Positions 54,087 to 64,000 of a stretch of DNA of 64,000 bases are shown in pieces (the first letter of the stretch is position 1; each line of letters begins with the position of its first letter). A model generated the notes under the pieces. That model searched no databases and had not been told where the DNA came from. It saw only the letters and a program-made list of their open reading frames with translations. The stretch covers positions 561,217,642 to 561,281,641 of the forward strand of contig NC_134355.1 in the NCBI RefSeq assembly GCF_048569485.1. The letters run 5' to 3'. The stretch comes from Anomaloglossus baeobatrachus (Eukaryota > Chordata > Amphibia > Anura > Aromobatidae). The translations under genes were made by a program, and so were the position numbers.

Positions 54087-54875
54087 AATCCACAGACCAC
54101 CTCCAAAGACCTGCAGCATCATCTTGCTGCAGATGGTGTCAATGTGCATCGGTCAACAATACAGCACACTTTGCACAAGGAGAAGCTGTATGGGAGAGTG
54201 ATGCGAAAGAAGCCGTTTCTGCAAGCACGCCACAAACAGAGTTGCCTGAGGTATGCAAAAGCACATTTGGACAAGCCAGTTACATTTTGGAAGAAGGTCC
54301 TGTGGACTAATGAAACAAAGATTGAGTTGTTTGGTCATACAAAAAGGCGTTATGCGTGGAGGCAAAAAAACACAGCATTCCAAGAAAAGCACTTGCTACC
54401 CACAGTAAAATTTGGTGGAGGTTCCATCATGCTTTGGGGCTGTGTGTCCAATGCCGGCACCGCGAATCTTGTTAAAGTTGATGGTCGCATGGATTCAACT
54501 CCGTATCAGCAGATTCTTGACAATAATGTGCAAGAATCAGTGACGAAGTTGAAGTTATGCAGGGGATGGATATTTCAGCAAGACAATGATCCAAAACACC
54601 GCTCGAAATCTACTCAGGCATTCATGCAGAGGAACAATTACAATGTTCTGGAATGGCCATTCCAGTCCCCAGACCTGAATATCATTGAACATCTGTGGGA
54701 TGATTTGAAGCGTGCGGTCTATGCTCGGCGACTATCAAACTTACCTGAACTGGAATTGTTTTGTAAACAGGAATGGTCAAATATACCTTCATTCAGGATC
54801 CAGGAACACATTAAAAGCTACAGGAAGCGACTAGAGGCTGTTATTTTTGCAAAAGGAGGATCTACAAAATATTAA
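54087..54875 (+). pseudogene. Tc1 element C transposase, N-terminus lost
   Basis: An open frame of about 263 Tc1 codons (the 268-codon frame starts a few codons earlier, in T2-derived text). DLQHHLAADGVNVHRSTIQH is the end of the DNA-binding part. [12 protein letters not shown] is the first catalytic region with Asn in place of Asp. The Gly-rich box is FGGGSIML. FQQDNDPKHRSKS has the second Asp, and NIIEHLWDDLKR has the Glu. It ends GGSTKY. The absent first 70-80 residues and the Asp-to-Asn change mean no activity. It is clearly distinct from elements A and B. Confidence 0.9.
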
Positions 54876-55634
54876 TGTCACTTGAGGTGCCCATACTTTT
54901 GCACCGGTCAAATTTTGTTTAAATGCGGATTGCACATTTTCTGTTAGTACAATAAACCTCATTTCAATCCAGAAATATTACTCAGTCCATCAGTTATTAG
55001 ATATATGAAACTGAAATAGCTGTTACAAAAACCCAAATTGTTATAAAGAAAAAAGGTTAAAGGGGTGGTTCACCCATATTTTTTATTGTCTAGATCGATA
55101 TTATATTGAGAAACAATGTTTCTCTCAAATACCTTGTGTTGTCAATAGTGCCTGTGAGAGGCGCTATTTCAGACCGCTGTTCCTTGTCCAGTGACGTACC
55201 CGTCCAATGCTGCCTCGTCACATCCGTGCAGCCGGCTGCATTCTGAGCCCATCTGCTCCCTGCTCCCTCCTCCCTCACAGCACGTCTCTTGCTTGCAGCG
55301 TTCTGCGAGGAGGGAGGAGGAGCAGGAGACGCGCCGTGCTGTGCTAGGAAGGAGGAGGAGGGGGGAGCAAATGGGCTGTGACAGCAGTGAAACACAGCTC
55401 AGAGTCTGGAAGACTGTAGCCGGCTGCATGGATGTGACGAGGCAGCATTGGACGGGTACGTCACTGGACGGGGAGCAGCGGTCTGCAATAGCGCCTCTCA
55501 CAGGCACTATTGACAACACAAGGTATTTGAGAGAAACATTGTTTCTCAATATAATATCGATCTAGACAATAAAAAATATGGGTGAACCAACCCTTTAACA
55601 TTAATAGGGGTGCCCAAACTTTTTCATATGACTG
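54876..55634 (+). mobile_element. 3' part of Tc1 element C with terminal repeat
   Basis: GTGCCCATACTTTTGCACCG after the stop is typical 3' untranslated Tc1 text. The terminal repeat AATAGGGGTGCCCAAACTTT...CATATGACTG ends at 55634 before TA. A T2-like element splits it at 55057-55598. The left terminal repeat of C is missing. Confidence 0.8.
55057..55598. mobile_element. T2-like element, TTAA duplication, sister of 9516-10042
   Basis: TTAA at 55057-55060 and 55595-55598 bounds AAGGGGTGGTTCACCC and GGGTGAACCAACCCTT. The arms share AGAAACAATGTTTCTCTCAA and ATACCTTGTGTTG with the copy at 9516. It lies in the 3' part of Tc1 C. The frames on both strands are mirror artefacts. Confidence 0.9.
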
Positions 55635-55989
55635 TAGATCAGTCTGTAATGACTCTAAATAATATATGTGTTTCCCTTTTTGTATTGAATTGCTGAAATA
55701 AACTCTTTGATGATATTCGAAATAATTGAGATGCACCTGTATCTCATCCAGATTGCTACCTATAACAGCATTGTTCTCTATAAAAAAATCACAAGGAGCG
55801 TTCACTTTTGTACAATACCAGGAGAAAATTGGACTTGACAGCACAGTACGTAGTCTTCAAGTCAGAGGATGTCAGACCGTCATTTCATTCGCCCTGACCC
55901 TCCCACACAAAATTATTATTGTTTGTAAAAAGCACGACAGAAGGAGTATCTACCCCTGTTTTGAAACCTATCAAATTGTGTGGTAGAGT

Positions 55990-56955
55990 CTTTTTTTTGT
56001 TTCTTTCTTTTTAAATAACTTTTCTATTTTCTGTTTAGTGGTCCCCATTAGAGGGTAGTTTTTATTGCAGAAGTAATAAAGATAATAATGTCATCAGTAA
56101 AACACATTTTACCCCATTTCACAAAATGTGATCACTCACATGCCAAACTATTATTCAGAAAAATCCTTGTCCACATGCCCACGTCTGCATACCCCAGAAT
56201 ATGGACTCCAAAAATGTTCTTGAAAATTCATTTCATCTGATAATTAATTCCAGGACTTGATCACTCGCATGAAGTTTTTTTGTCAATGGGCTTTACTTCA
56301 TGGTTCTTGCCGAACCTCCTGTACAGGGCAAACTTTCAGAATTCTGTGGGGGTTTGGTTGTTTCGTGCACATAGTGGTACCAACCTTGGCGGGCAGGAGC
56401 CTATTATAGTGTACCACGTCACTTGGCACATTTGTCCCTCATATAGTGATTGATGGGGCTAAGAAGACGTACAACGGGTCTTTTTGAAAGATAAACCTGC
56501 CCTTCTAGCCTTGCTGGTGTTCTTTCCTCTTTGAAGCTAACTCAGGTTTGCCCAACATAGTTGGCTGCATTTTCCTCCACATTTCTGGATGCATATTTAA
56601 ACATTTTGCCTTTCACTCCAGTAAAATTTATTGTTCCTGATACAATATATGCAAATGGGGGATAACTGTTTTGTTAGCAAGACCACGTTTTCTATTCAGC
56701 AAATGTATTTTTAGAGGCATAGCTCCCTTTATGAGTAATAATTCCTGGAAGGATTTTCTTGTTTGGTAGTTCAGTGTCTCTGTAAGCTTTGAATGAGTCC
56801 TGGAATTCCATCAATTTTACCCTAAAGACTAAATGGTGCACCATCTATTATAAGCACATGAGTGTGCTGCATCAACTGCATTAAAAATGGTACTATCAAA
56901 CTACTCACTATCTTTCTAGATAAATAGATCAGAGGATATAATTTACAAAAAAAGA
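55990..56955. other. No gene seen; possible piggyBac flank
   Basis: AT-rich DNA following the piggyBac tail. It may include the 3' untranslated part of that element, but no terminal repeat was recognised. Confidence 0.4.
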
Positions 56956-56961
56956 TATTTA

Positions 56962-57260
56962 GGCTCTATGTGCACCCTACGTTTTTTTGTTGAAGTTTGT
57001 TGCCCAATACTGCATGTCTTTCCTTCTCCAGGGAAAGTGTATGAGAATTCAGAAATACTGTGCGCACGTTGCTTTTTTTGCATGCATGCATGCATGCATG
57101 CATTTTTGGGTTGACAAAAAAACTGCAGAATGTCAATTCTTTGTGCGTTTTTTGTCAAGCGGTTTTTAGCCCTTTCAGCCATTGATTTCACTAAAAAAAA
57201 AAAAAAAGCATGCTGCAAAACGCATGCATTTTTGTTGCATTTTATGGCACAAATAGATCA
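56962..57260. mobile_element. MITE remnant (GGCTCTATGTGCAC), right end worn
   Basis: Starts GGCTCTATGTGCACCCTACG after TTA and carries TGTGCGCACGTTGC inside, like the GTGCGCACG family. The right terminal complement was not found. It encloses a (GCAT)6 tract. Confidence 0.5.
57080..57103. repeat. (GCAT)6 microsatellite
   Basis: Six uninterrupted GCAT units, an alternating purine-pyrimidine pattern by GC and AT steps that is self-complementary and able to form hairpins. Confidence 0.95.
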
Positions 57261-57447
57261 GCAGACATTTGCTGGGATGACCGTAGGCTTGCCGCAAGAG
57301 CCCGCGATAATGGGACAGACATGACCAAGGACATACCAGTATATCCTTGGTTGCGAAGGGGTTAAAGAAAACTGCCAAAAGTTTTGCATATACTATTTAT
57401 TGACTACAATATAGAGAGTAATTCATTGCTTACAATGCCATAACTAA

Positions 57448-57947
57448 AGGCCGCTTCACACGCTGCGATCTCACTAGCGAGATTGCTAGCGAGCGTACCC
57501 GCCCCCATCGGTTGTGCATCACGGGAAAATCGCTGCCCGTGGCGCACAGCCGCACAACATCGCTCGGGCTGTTCGTTCAGCGTCACAGCGACGTCACTAA
57601 ACGGACGCCCAATAGAAGCGGAGGGGCGGAGATGAGCGTCCGTAACATTCCGCCCACCTCTTTCCTTCCTCATTGCCGGCGGCCGCAGGTAAGGTGAGGT
57701 TCCTCGTTCCTTCGGTGTCACACATTGCGATGTGTGCTTCCGCAGGAACGACGAACAACATTGTACCTGCAGCAGCAACGATAATTGGGAATAGGGGAGC
57801 ATGTCAACGATTAACGATTTTGCGACCTTTTTCAATTGCTCTTAGATTTCACACGCAACAACATCGCTAAAGAGGCCGGATTTGCGTCACAAATTCCGTG
57901 ACCCCAACGACATCGCTTTAGTAATGTCACTGCGTGTAAAGCGGCCT
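57448..57947. mobile_element. Harbinger-like MITE (AGGCCGCTTCACACG)
   Basis: Ends AGGCCGCTTCACACGCTGCG and GCGTGTAAAGCGGCCT, flanked by TAA on the left (57445-57447) and TTA on the right (57948-57950). The body shares CCCAATAGAAGCGGAGGGGCG with 62863-63398. It lies at the 3' side of the Tc1 remnant that follows and may have inserted into it. Confidence 0.8.
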
Positions 57948-57950
57948 TTA

Positions 57951-58979
57951 GTATTTTGTAGCATAGCCTCTTGCTTTAATTACCGCACCACACCAACAGA
58001 GCATTGAAGCCCCTAGTGTATTCAAGACATCTTGAGGGATCTTGCTCCATTCCATTTGGAAATCTCCAAACAATTCATCTTTATTGCTCTGATACGGGCC
58101 CCAACTCATCACCCTAAATCATCCCAAAGGTGCTGCATGGGTTTTAAATCAGGTGATTGGCTCGGCCTTTGGAACAAGTGAATATTTTTCTTTGCTAATC
58201 AATTGTTGGCTAAATTGCATGTATGGTTAGGATCATTATCTTGATTGCCATCACTACCAAACAGATTGCACTTGGATCCATCCAACCACAACACCTTAGA
58301 TCAATCGGTCTCTTTCCATTGGCTGTGTTCTTTAGCAAATTCAAGTCAGACCTTCCGGTTCTTTGCAGATATGAAAGGCTTCTTGACAGGAATTCTTGCA
58401 TGCACTTCTCTTTGCCGTCTCATCACTGATTGGCAACTCACGCCAATATTCTTCGATCATTACATGCAAAATCTGTACAGCACTTTTATGGACATCAGAT
58501 ACAGACTTTTTCTTAATATTATGATCAACTTAGGAGGAAGTTTTCTGTGGTCGTCCACTTCTAGGTTTGTCAGTTGCTCCATAACCTTTTTCTTTCTTTA
58601 TTATACGTGACACTTGACTCTGAGAACAGTTGAATTCTATAGCTACCTCTGTTTGGCTTTTGCCTGACTTCACAGTCTTCAATAATAAGCTTCCTGATAC
58701 CTGGTGATAAACTTGGTTTTGTCATGCTTTATCCAAAAAGCACATTCACACACAAAAAATAGGCAACATTAGACAAAATATGCAAAACATTTGGGCCAAC
58801 AAATGTGGAAAACTAACACAAAAAGGTATAAAACAATGTCAAACACAATTTTCATCCTTAGAGATGACAACCATTTGCTACCGGTTTACTAAAATTACCA
58901 GGAAAAGGGCTTCACAACAACCAGACAGAAGTAATCACACTTTTTTTTTAAAAAATGCAGAACATTTGGTCGCTACTGT
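57951..58979 (-). pseudogene. Tc1-like element with degenerate transposase
   Basis: Minus-strand text runs from MTKPSLSPG...RKLIIEDCEV (start near 58725, with KQTEV-type helix words) down to the region of WMDPSAICL and PKAEPIT. It has the general layout of a Tc1 transposase: a DNA-binding start, then text equivalent to IQPMEQDPS near 58040. Stops interrupt every 20-60 codons. The right terminal repeat ends CATTTGGTCGCTACTG before TA at 58980. The left end is not clear because of the MITE at 57448. Confidence 0.6.
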
Positions 58980-59129
58980 ATGGGCACATATAGGTTTTCA
59001 GAAGAGGAAGTGAGTAAAAACTCACAAGTTCTAAAGGTTTTCTGAGTTTTTGAGAAAATAAAAAGAGTGGATGAGTTTCTCAGTATACGCAACATTGTCG
59101 TTTATAATTGATTTAATGACAAAAATGTA

Positions 59130-59192
59130 TAATTGGTGGATGAAGGTTGAACTAGATGGACCTAGGTATTTTTTCAACCTAGGTAATTATGG
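59130..59192 (+). repeat. Fossil of a dispersed frog repeat tail
   Basis: GGTTGAACTAGATGGACCTA then TTTTTTCAACCTAGGTAA matches a tail repeat that I know from many frog loci (GGTTGAACTTGATGGAC...TTTTTTCAACC). The family name is uncertain. Confidence 0.5.
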
Positions 59193-59664
59193 AGAATTCC
59201 CTCTCAGTTTCTGCCAGGGCTGTGTAGTTGGAGTCTTGGAGTCAGAGTCGGTGTCCATTTTGGTGGACTTGGTATAAAATGAACCAACTCTGACTCCTAA
59301 AATATATAATAAATTGAATACAACTGTTCAATGCAGTATGTGATGAATATTTTTTCATAAGAAGTTGGGAAAGTTATGAAATGTTCTATAAATGTATGTT
59401 CTACTTATTCCTGATCAAAGAATCTAGGCTTTTAGTTGAGATGAATCTGTGCTGCACTTCAGCTACATGATATAAGTAGTGAAGCTCCTCCTCTACAGAT
59501 AAGGGTAAAAACAAAGACACAAAGAATGCCTGCAATCATCTCAGAACTGCTAGAGTCTCTAGAGTGAACAGGAAAGTTGGATTAAGGTAAAAACTTCTTA
59601 AAGCAAGTCTAAAGTTTCAATAAACAGCAAAATGATCCTTTAGAATTAGATGATGTTGTTGAAT

Positions 59665-61693
59665 TTGCTTCACATCTCTCTATTTATCACATGCGCTGTG
59701 TTGTGCACACGCTGCAGTTGGCAATAAGAGATAGTCTTCAAGAGGGACATGCTGGAACTCTGATTGGCAAAGTGAGAAAATTGGTTATTGTTGTTAGAGC
59801 CCCTAAAATTGATTCCCATCTCGAAGAGATGTGCTGGTGTACCGCCTTGGTGTTGGATGGGCTGCTCAGATCCGGGATTGTGGCGACTCGAGGGGCCCGG
59901 ACCCGGCTTTGCGGACACTTTGATCCGTATAAAGGGGATATTTACAGCGGAGAAGTTTGTGACACCACCTGTGGGTTTCGGTAATTGGAGTACGGCCGTT
60001 GCTGTAAGGAGTACCGGGGCAGATGGAGTTAAGCAACCTGATAGTCCCTCCACAGGTAGGTAAGGCCCCGGGCTCAGGGGTGTTGTTAGTTGTTTGGCAT
60101 AGCATGGTGCAGGGGACCAGGGTACTCACTGTGGGTAGTCGTGGTGCTGGATGAAGTTTATAAAGGAAACACACACGCTGTGGTAAACCAAAGTCTCTGT
60201 GTGCCGCTGCCACTGCGGGGAGCCTGTCCAAGTACCCGATCCCACCGATCACATAGTAATCCGGAGCCTGCCTCCGTGCACAGTTTCGTGTCCGTGTGGG
60301 TCCCTTTAGCCTGAAGCTGTAGGGTCCCGTTCTTCAGTTTTTAAGGGAAGACTTGGTCCCATGGGCTGGCACTTGGGACTTTAGTGGGTTGCTTTCTGTG
60401 GAAAACCCTGTACCCCGCGGTGTGCTGATGCCCTCAGTCTCTGAGCTCTTTGGGAAGGTCCCTGAAGGTCCCTTTCCTCTACAGGTCAATTGTCAGGACA
60501 TTGAATCGGCTCCTGACCTAGGGTCCTGTACCCCGTCGTGCTCAGTACCGGTCAGTTCTTTTGGGCTTTCTGGTGCCAACAGTCCTCCAAGACTATGTCC
60601 ATCACACCCTTTTCCAATGTCACCACTACCGGCCCTCGACTCCTCTGGTCCCGGAACACTATCTGCAACCCAACCTCGGTCCTTCTAGCTCCCCGGGAGA
60701 TAACACTCCCCAGCTCCTCTGACTTTGAGGGCTCTCATTAGATTCACTTCCTTCCTCCTACCAGCCTGCCTGACCCCCAGGTGGGTGGCCCTTTTCCAGC
60801 TAGACCAATCCACTGGTGTGTCTGACAGGTCATGATGAGAGGTGTTGATTGGGATTTGTGGTGATGATGGAGGTGACACCGGTTTCTGGGAACTTGGAAC
60901 CATGGGGGGTAGGTCCTGCACCCTCAGGGAAAATTATGAAGTTCCCTGTAGCACCCTGATGTATTCAGGAGCGCTACACTGGAAAAGGGCCAATTTTCGA
61001 TCAAGCCACTCGATGGGGCAGCACTTACTAATGATTGAGTGATTGCTTGAGCTGAAACCCTTTTTTGTAGACATAGCCAACCCTAAGGTAACACTAAATG
61101 AAGGTCAATGGACACAGGTGGCTGAATTGAAGGAATTGCTTCATCACCCAGTTACAGTGACTAAAAAAATTACAAGCTAAGGATTTAACTCCTTGCATTT
61201 TCGTAAAGGAGTGGAAGAACTTGCTGTTTTGCCTGTCCCAAAGAGGAGGTTTAATCGCAGATGACATTGTTGCTTCAATGAAATGGAGAATGAAACTGCT
61301 ATTAGAAAATAAAATTCTTCTGGCAGCTGTGTATATGGACCCAAGTCATCGTATATTGCTGGATGATCAACAGCTTACTAAAGGAAAAGAAGCTCTAAAA
61401 GAGGTAGCAGTTAGGATAAGTGGGAGGACTGACAAGAGCAAGTGGACTTAGATCCTGCCAGTGCTACTGCTTCCGTATCTTCAGCCTCATCAGATGTGGA
61501 GTTTGATTTTGAAAAGTATTTGGATGACATGGAACAGGCAAAGCATTGCCGCAAGGAAAGATATTCTACTCACATAGCAAACAGATTGACCATATTTCAG
61601 CAAAGGTTTTCACTTGCTGTCAAAGAAGTAGAAGAATTCAACCATTCATCAAAACTGACTGTGCATGAGGCAATTCCTTTATACTCTGTTTAA
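59665..61693 (+). pseudogene. hAT transposase remnants, split by solo LTR
   Basis: Left piece (59665-59837): MRCVVHTLQLAIRDSL is the C-x-x-H-x-L block of hAT transposases, followed by GKVRKLVIVVR. Right pieces (60979-61693) include ADDIVASMKWRMKLLLENKI and LAAVYMDPSHRILLDDQQ, the region around the last catalytic residue of hAT/ZBED proteins. FQQRFSLAVKEVEEFNHSS and a stop follow. The BED zinc finger at the start and the C-terminal dimerisation block are not seen. Frames change between the pieces, so it is dead. Confidence 0.75.
59838..60978 (-). mobile_element. Solo LTR, CTGG 4-bp duplication
   Basis: Minus-strand sister of the LTR at 23072-24232. It starts TGTAGCGCTCCTGAATACAT at 60978 and ends CAAGGCGGTACA at 59838. 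CTGG flanks both sides (59834-59837 and 60979-60982). Shared phrases include CATCAGGGTG/TATCAGGGTG and CCCGGATC(T/C)GAGCAG. At 1141 bp it is nearly the same length. It lies within the hAT transposase, so it is younger than that insertion. Confidence 0.85.
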
Positions 61694-61986
61694 ATCTGGT
61701 TTTTTTTCCCACTTACTGCATAGTGTATTGCATATTTACAATTTATTAAAGTTTTTTGTGTTCTAAACTTGTATTCCAATAAATATATTTTATTTTCTAT
61801 CTAAACACATGATTATTTCATCATAAGATTAAAAGCCTGATGTTGCAATTTTACTACAGTAAATTTATCACAAACATAAATCATGTATGAGGGAGTCCGA
61901 GTTGTGGAGTCAGAATCAGTAAAACTGAGAAGTCGGAATCGGAGATTTTGCTTACCAACTCCACCTCCCTGGTTTCTGCATCAAAA

Positions 61987-62370
61987 GGCTATGTATGCAC
62001 TTGCCCTTAGGAGGCGTGTTTTTGTTTTTTTCTGAAGCCGTTTTGATAAGGCTTTGAAGTGTTTTTTGTTTTTGCTGCACAGGTTTTATGTAGCCTTTTG
62101 ATTTTACAGAGCCATAATTGCGGCAGGTTCCACAAGGAATCGGCATCAAAATGACATGTCACTTCTTTTTTTTTTTTTCCTAATGAGGTTTTCAAAAGTG
62201 GTTAGGAAATAAAAAAAAACCCTCAACAAACTCACCATAAAGTGGATTTTCCATTTTAACATTGACTTCAATAGGAAAATTATTTGTATTGCCATAGTGG
62301 CTTTTTATGTAGATTTTGAAGGGAATCTGTGGCAGAATGCTTGTAAAAAAAAGTCTGTGTGAACATGGAT
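61987..62370. mobile_element. MITE remnant (GGCTATGTATGCAC)
   Basis: Begins GGCTATGTATGCACTTGCCC, eight bases after the right hAT duplication. It ends near CTGTGTGAACATGGATTTA, a worn form of GTGTGAACATAGCC-TTA. Contains AAAAACC runs typical of the group. Confidence 0.55.
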
Positions 62371-62392
62371 TTATAATGTAGCAGGGTAAAAT

Positions 62393-62710
62393 CTACAATA
62401 AATCTTCAGCATAATAATACATGCATGCACAATGCCTTGAGACTTGTGGCATAGGATTTTCAGAATAAGGGATTCCAGTAAAAAAAGCAAATGCCTCATT
62501 AGTACTAATAGGTAGTAAGAAAATGGCCCGTCCAATGCTGTCTAGGGCTGTGTTCATACTCATGTTGTCTCCTGCAACTACTATTATAACAGAAGCCCCA
62601 ACGCCATTCAGGATGCAACCTACTACTAGTTTATTTGACCCCACTGGTTGAGATCCATCAGATGTTTCATCGTGATGTCCATCATTTTCACAGCATGAAT
62701 GGTGCTGCAT
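62393..62710 (-). other. 105-codon open frame, unidentified
   Basis: The minus strand reads a His/Asp-rich start (MQHHSCCENDGHHDETSDGS) and then an apolar stretch NKLVVGCILNGVGASVIIVV. It looks more protein-like than the usual chance frames and lies outside the recognised repeats. I do not recognise a family and see no splice context. It could be a decayed exon, a retrocopy piece or chance. Confidence 0.25.
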
Positions 62711-62862
62711 GTTGCCATTTCCTTGGGGTCATAAGTGAGTTAACTTCTCCCAAAGCTTTTAGTGCCAGCGTGTAGGAAGCCTACGGGCTTATTCACATGA
62801 CTGCATAGCGGCCATATTTGATAGTCCCAAGTTTGGAGCCCAATTGCGGGTAACCTGACTAA

Positions 62863-63398
62863 AGCGGGCTTTACACACAGTGACATCGCTAGCGATGTCG
62901 CTGGTGAAAGCACCCGCCCCCGTCGGTTGTGCGTCATGGGCAAATCGCTGCCCGTGGCACACAACATCGCTAACACCCGTCACACATACTTACCTGCTTA
63001 GCGACGTCACTGTGGCCGGCGAACCGTATCCTTTCTACGGGGACAGTTAGTTCGACGTCACAGCGGCGTTACTAAGCGTCTGCCCAATAGAAGCGGAGGG
63101 GCGGAGATGAGTGGGCCGAACATCCCACTCACCTCTTTCCTTCCTCATTGCGGGCGGCCACACAGAGCGATGTGTGCTGCCGCAGGAACGACGAACAACC
63201 TGCGTCCTGCAACAGCAACGATAATCGGGATAGGAACGACTGAACAACGATCAACGATTTGGTAAGTAATTTTGATCGTTAATAGGTCATTCGTGCGTTT
63301 CACACGCAACGACGTCACTAACGAGGCTGGATGTGCGTCACGAATTCCGTGACTCCAACGACATCTCGTTAGCTATGTCGTTGCGTGTAAAGCCCGCT
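62863..63398. mobile_element. Harbinger-like MITE (AGCGGGCTTTACACA), TAA duplication
   Basis: TAA at 62860-62862 and 63399-63401 flanks AGCGGGCTTTACACACAGTG and GTTGCGTGTAAAGCCCGCT. The body includes CCCAATAGAAGCGGAGGGGCG, shared with 57448-57947. Clean ends suggest moderate age. Confidence 0.88.
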
Positions 63399-63401
63399 TA
63401 A

Positions 63402-64000
63402 CTGACAGCATTTCTGCCTGTGAGTCTTTAAGTTTGGGATTGAATACCAGTGGCAATGCCAAGAAAAATGATACATTGATGGTTTTCATCAGTTTTTTTC
63501 ATCCTCCTATTGACCTCAATAATAGTATACAAATAAATATATTCTTATACAACAACTAATGACAGAACTGATTGGGTCTTGTGAAAAAGCAGCCTTCGCA
63601 GTGCATATCTACATCATGGCTCCTGTTTGGAATAGAAACTATAGTGCAGTGTCGGTACTACCAGTGACTTATGGATCCCATTGACTTACATTATGGCATC
63701 CATAACTTTGACAAGATGTACAGCGCTGCCATGGGACCCACATTGTTCCAACATAGTGGTCATACTCAGAATGAAGGCATAATTCGCAGTGTAAATGTCT
63801 TTATTCAAGTATATTTGAAACAATCACATATATGTTATATATAAGGTCCCATTACAGATATCTGCATTGTAACAAGAGGATGGAGGTGAAAAATCTTGAT
63901 GCTTCATTGATGCGGTGAGTTTCCTTGCGAGCTGTACAGTACCGAGCTTTTACATTTTGTTTTTGGGACAGCGCTGTAGAGCATCGCGCAGAGCATTCAA
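63402..64000. other. No gene seen
   Basis: AT-rich flank up to the window end. Nothing recognised. Confidence 0.5.

Larger units (their letters stand above)
50384..55739 (-). mobile_element. Tc1/mariner element A, host of further insertions
   Basis: TA at 50382-50383 and 55740-55741 flanks inverted repeats of about 100 bases beginning CAGGTGCATCTCAAT. It landed inside the piggyBac coding region. Its two terminal repeats each carry another Tc1 at the same relative TA (B at 50488-52139; C remnant ending at 55634), and a T2-like element joins its 5' part at 53342. Confidence 0.9.
49550..55985 (+). pseudogene. piggyBac (PGBD4-like) transposase fossil, split by Tc1
   Basis: Several plus-strand stretches belong to one piggyBac-type transposase. 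PLISFLKDYF, then SIDKSFVSFKSCLSFRQFI and PARYDIKLYKIWEAQ correspond to the first catalytic region (families have DESLVxFKGRLSFxQY). KIVWELKTLSPFL, then TDNYYNSISLYKSFHTANTRP is the second catalytic Asp region and is intact in sequence. TRAWNKKIAI runs up to the Tc1 insertion at 50384 and resumes after 55741 with LIQIATYNSIVLYKK. KIIIVCKKHDRRS...CFETYQ near 55910-55980 is the Cys-rich tail. The first Asp-Glu reads DK, and stops and frame changes are frequent, so it is dead. The terminal TTAA ends were not identified. Confidence 0.8.
59215..61971 (+). mobile_element. hAT transposon, 8-bp duplication GTTTCTGC
   Basis: GTTTCTGC occurs at 59207-59214 and 61972-61979. The terminal inverted repeats are CAGGGCTGTGTAGTTGG and the complement of CAGGGAGGTGGAGTTGG. 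It includes the subterminal phrases TCTTGGAGTCAGAGTCGG and GAGTCAGAATCAG. Transposase remains are inside, and a solo LTR splits it at 59838-60978. Without the LTR the element is about 1.6 kb, shorter than a full hAT, so internal parts are missing. Confidence 0.92.

Noticed and set aside
57080-57103. (GCAT)n tract as part of a CRISPR-like array
   Set aside because: Simple microsatellite without spacers; the genome is eukaryotic.
62393-62710. Fragment of a zinc transporter (SLC30 type)
   Set aside because: The His-rich start suggested it, but the following residues do not fit transporter segments that I can recall.

Overview
The window reads as repeat-dense vertebrate DNA, most likely from a frog or toad (inference). 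The mix supports this: Tc1/mariner copies, TTAA-flanked T2/Kolobok-like foldback elements, many short elements with TAA/TTA target duplications (PIF/Harbinger-like), hAT, piggyBac, a Penelope-like element, a DIRS retroelement and solo gypsy-type LTRs. There is no bacterial-style gene content. Most short open frames are chance readings of repeats. The only intact long coding frame is a Tc1 transposase at 50743-51780 on the minus strand. The only good sign of a host gene is a CpG-rich promoter with RFX-type X-boxes next to a 16-codon first exon, at 46569-47000.

Layout. 0-10 kb: hAT-like and Harbinger-like elements, a Tc1 with long inverted arms (1402-5029) holding a second Tc1 (2253-4304) that itself holds a short element, then gypsy-type LTR remains with an integrase C-terminus (6781-8034) and a T2-like element. 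10.8-16.6 kb: a TATA promoter, a CpG-rich array of about 270-bp units carrying CRE, E-box and splice-donor-like motifs, then about 3.9 kb of G/T-biased DNA that I cannot identify, ending near an AATAAA signal. 17-29.5 kb: a 1-kb palindrome, three MITEs placed end to end, a Tc1 split by a MITE that is split by a solo LTR, and a hAT MITE with a perfect 8-bp duplication.

30-36.7 kb: a Penelope-like element with inverted ends, split by a roughly 6.07-kb DIRS element whose ends match its internal complementary region. 39.2-46.1 kb: two minisatellites (56 bp and 30 bp); the second is interrupted by a T2 palindrome. 46.5-47 kb: the host promoter and exon. 47.4-49.4 kb: more MITEs and a LINE scrap.

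49.5-56 kb: a piggyBac fossil split by a Tc1, which holds two further Tc1 copies in its two terminal repeats plus two T2-like elements. 57-64 kb: Harbinger-like MITEs, a Tc1 fossil, and a hAT transposon with an 8-bp duplication that is split by a solo LTR. The value of the window is mostly as a dated stack of insertions, plus the candidate ciliary-type promoter. I found no CRISPR array, rRNA or convincing tRNA.
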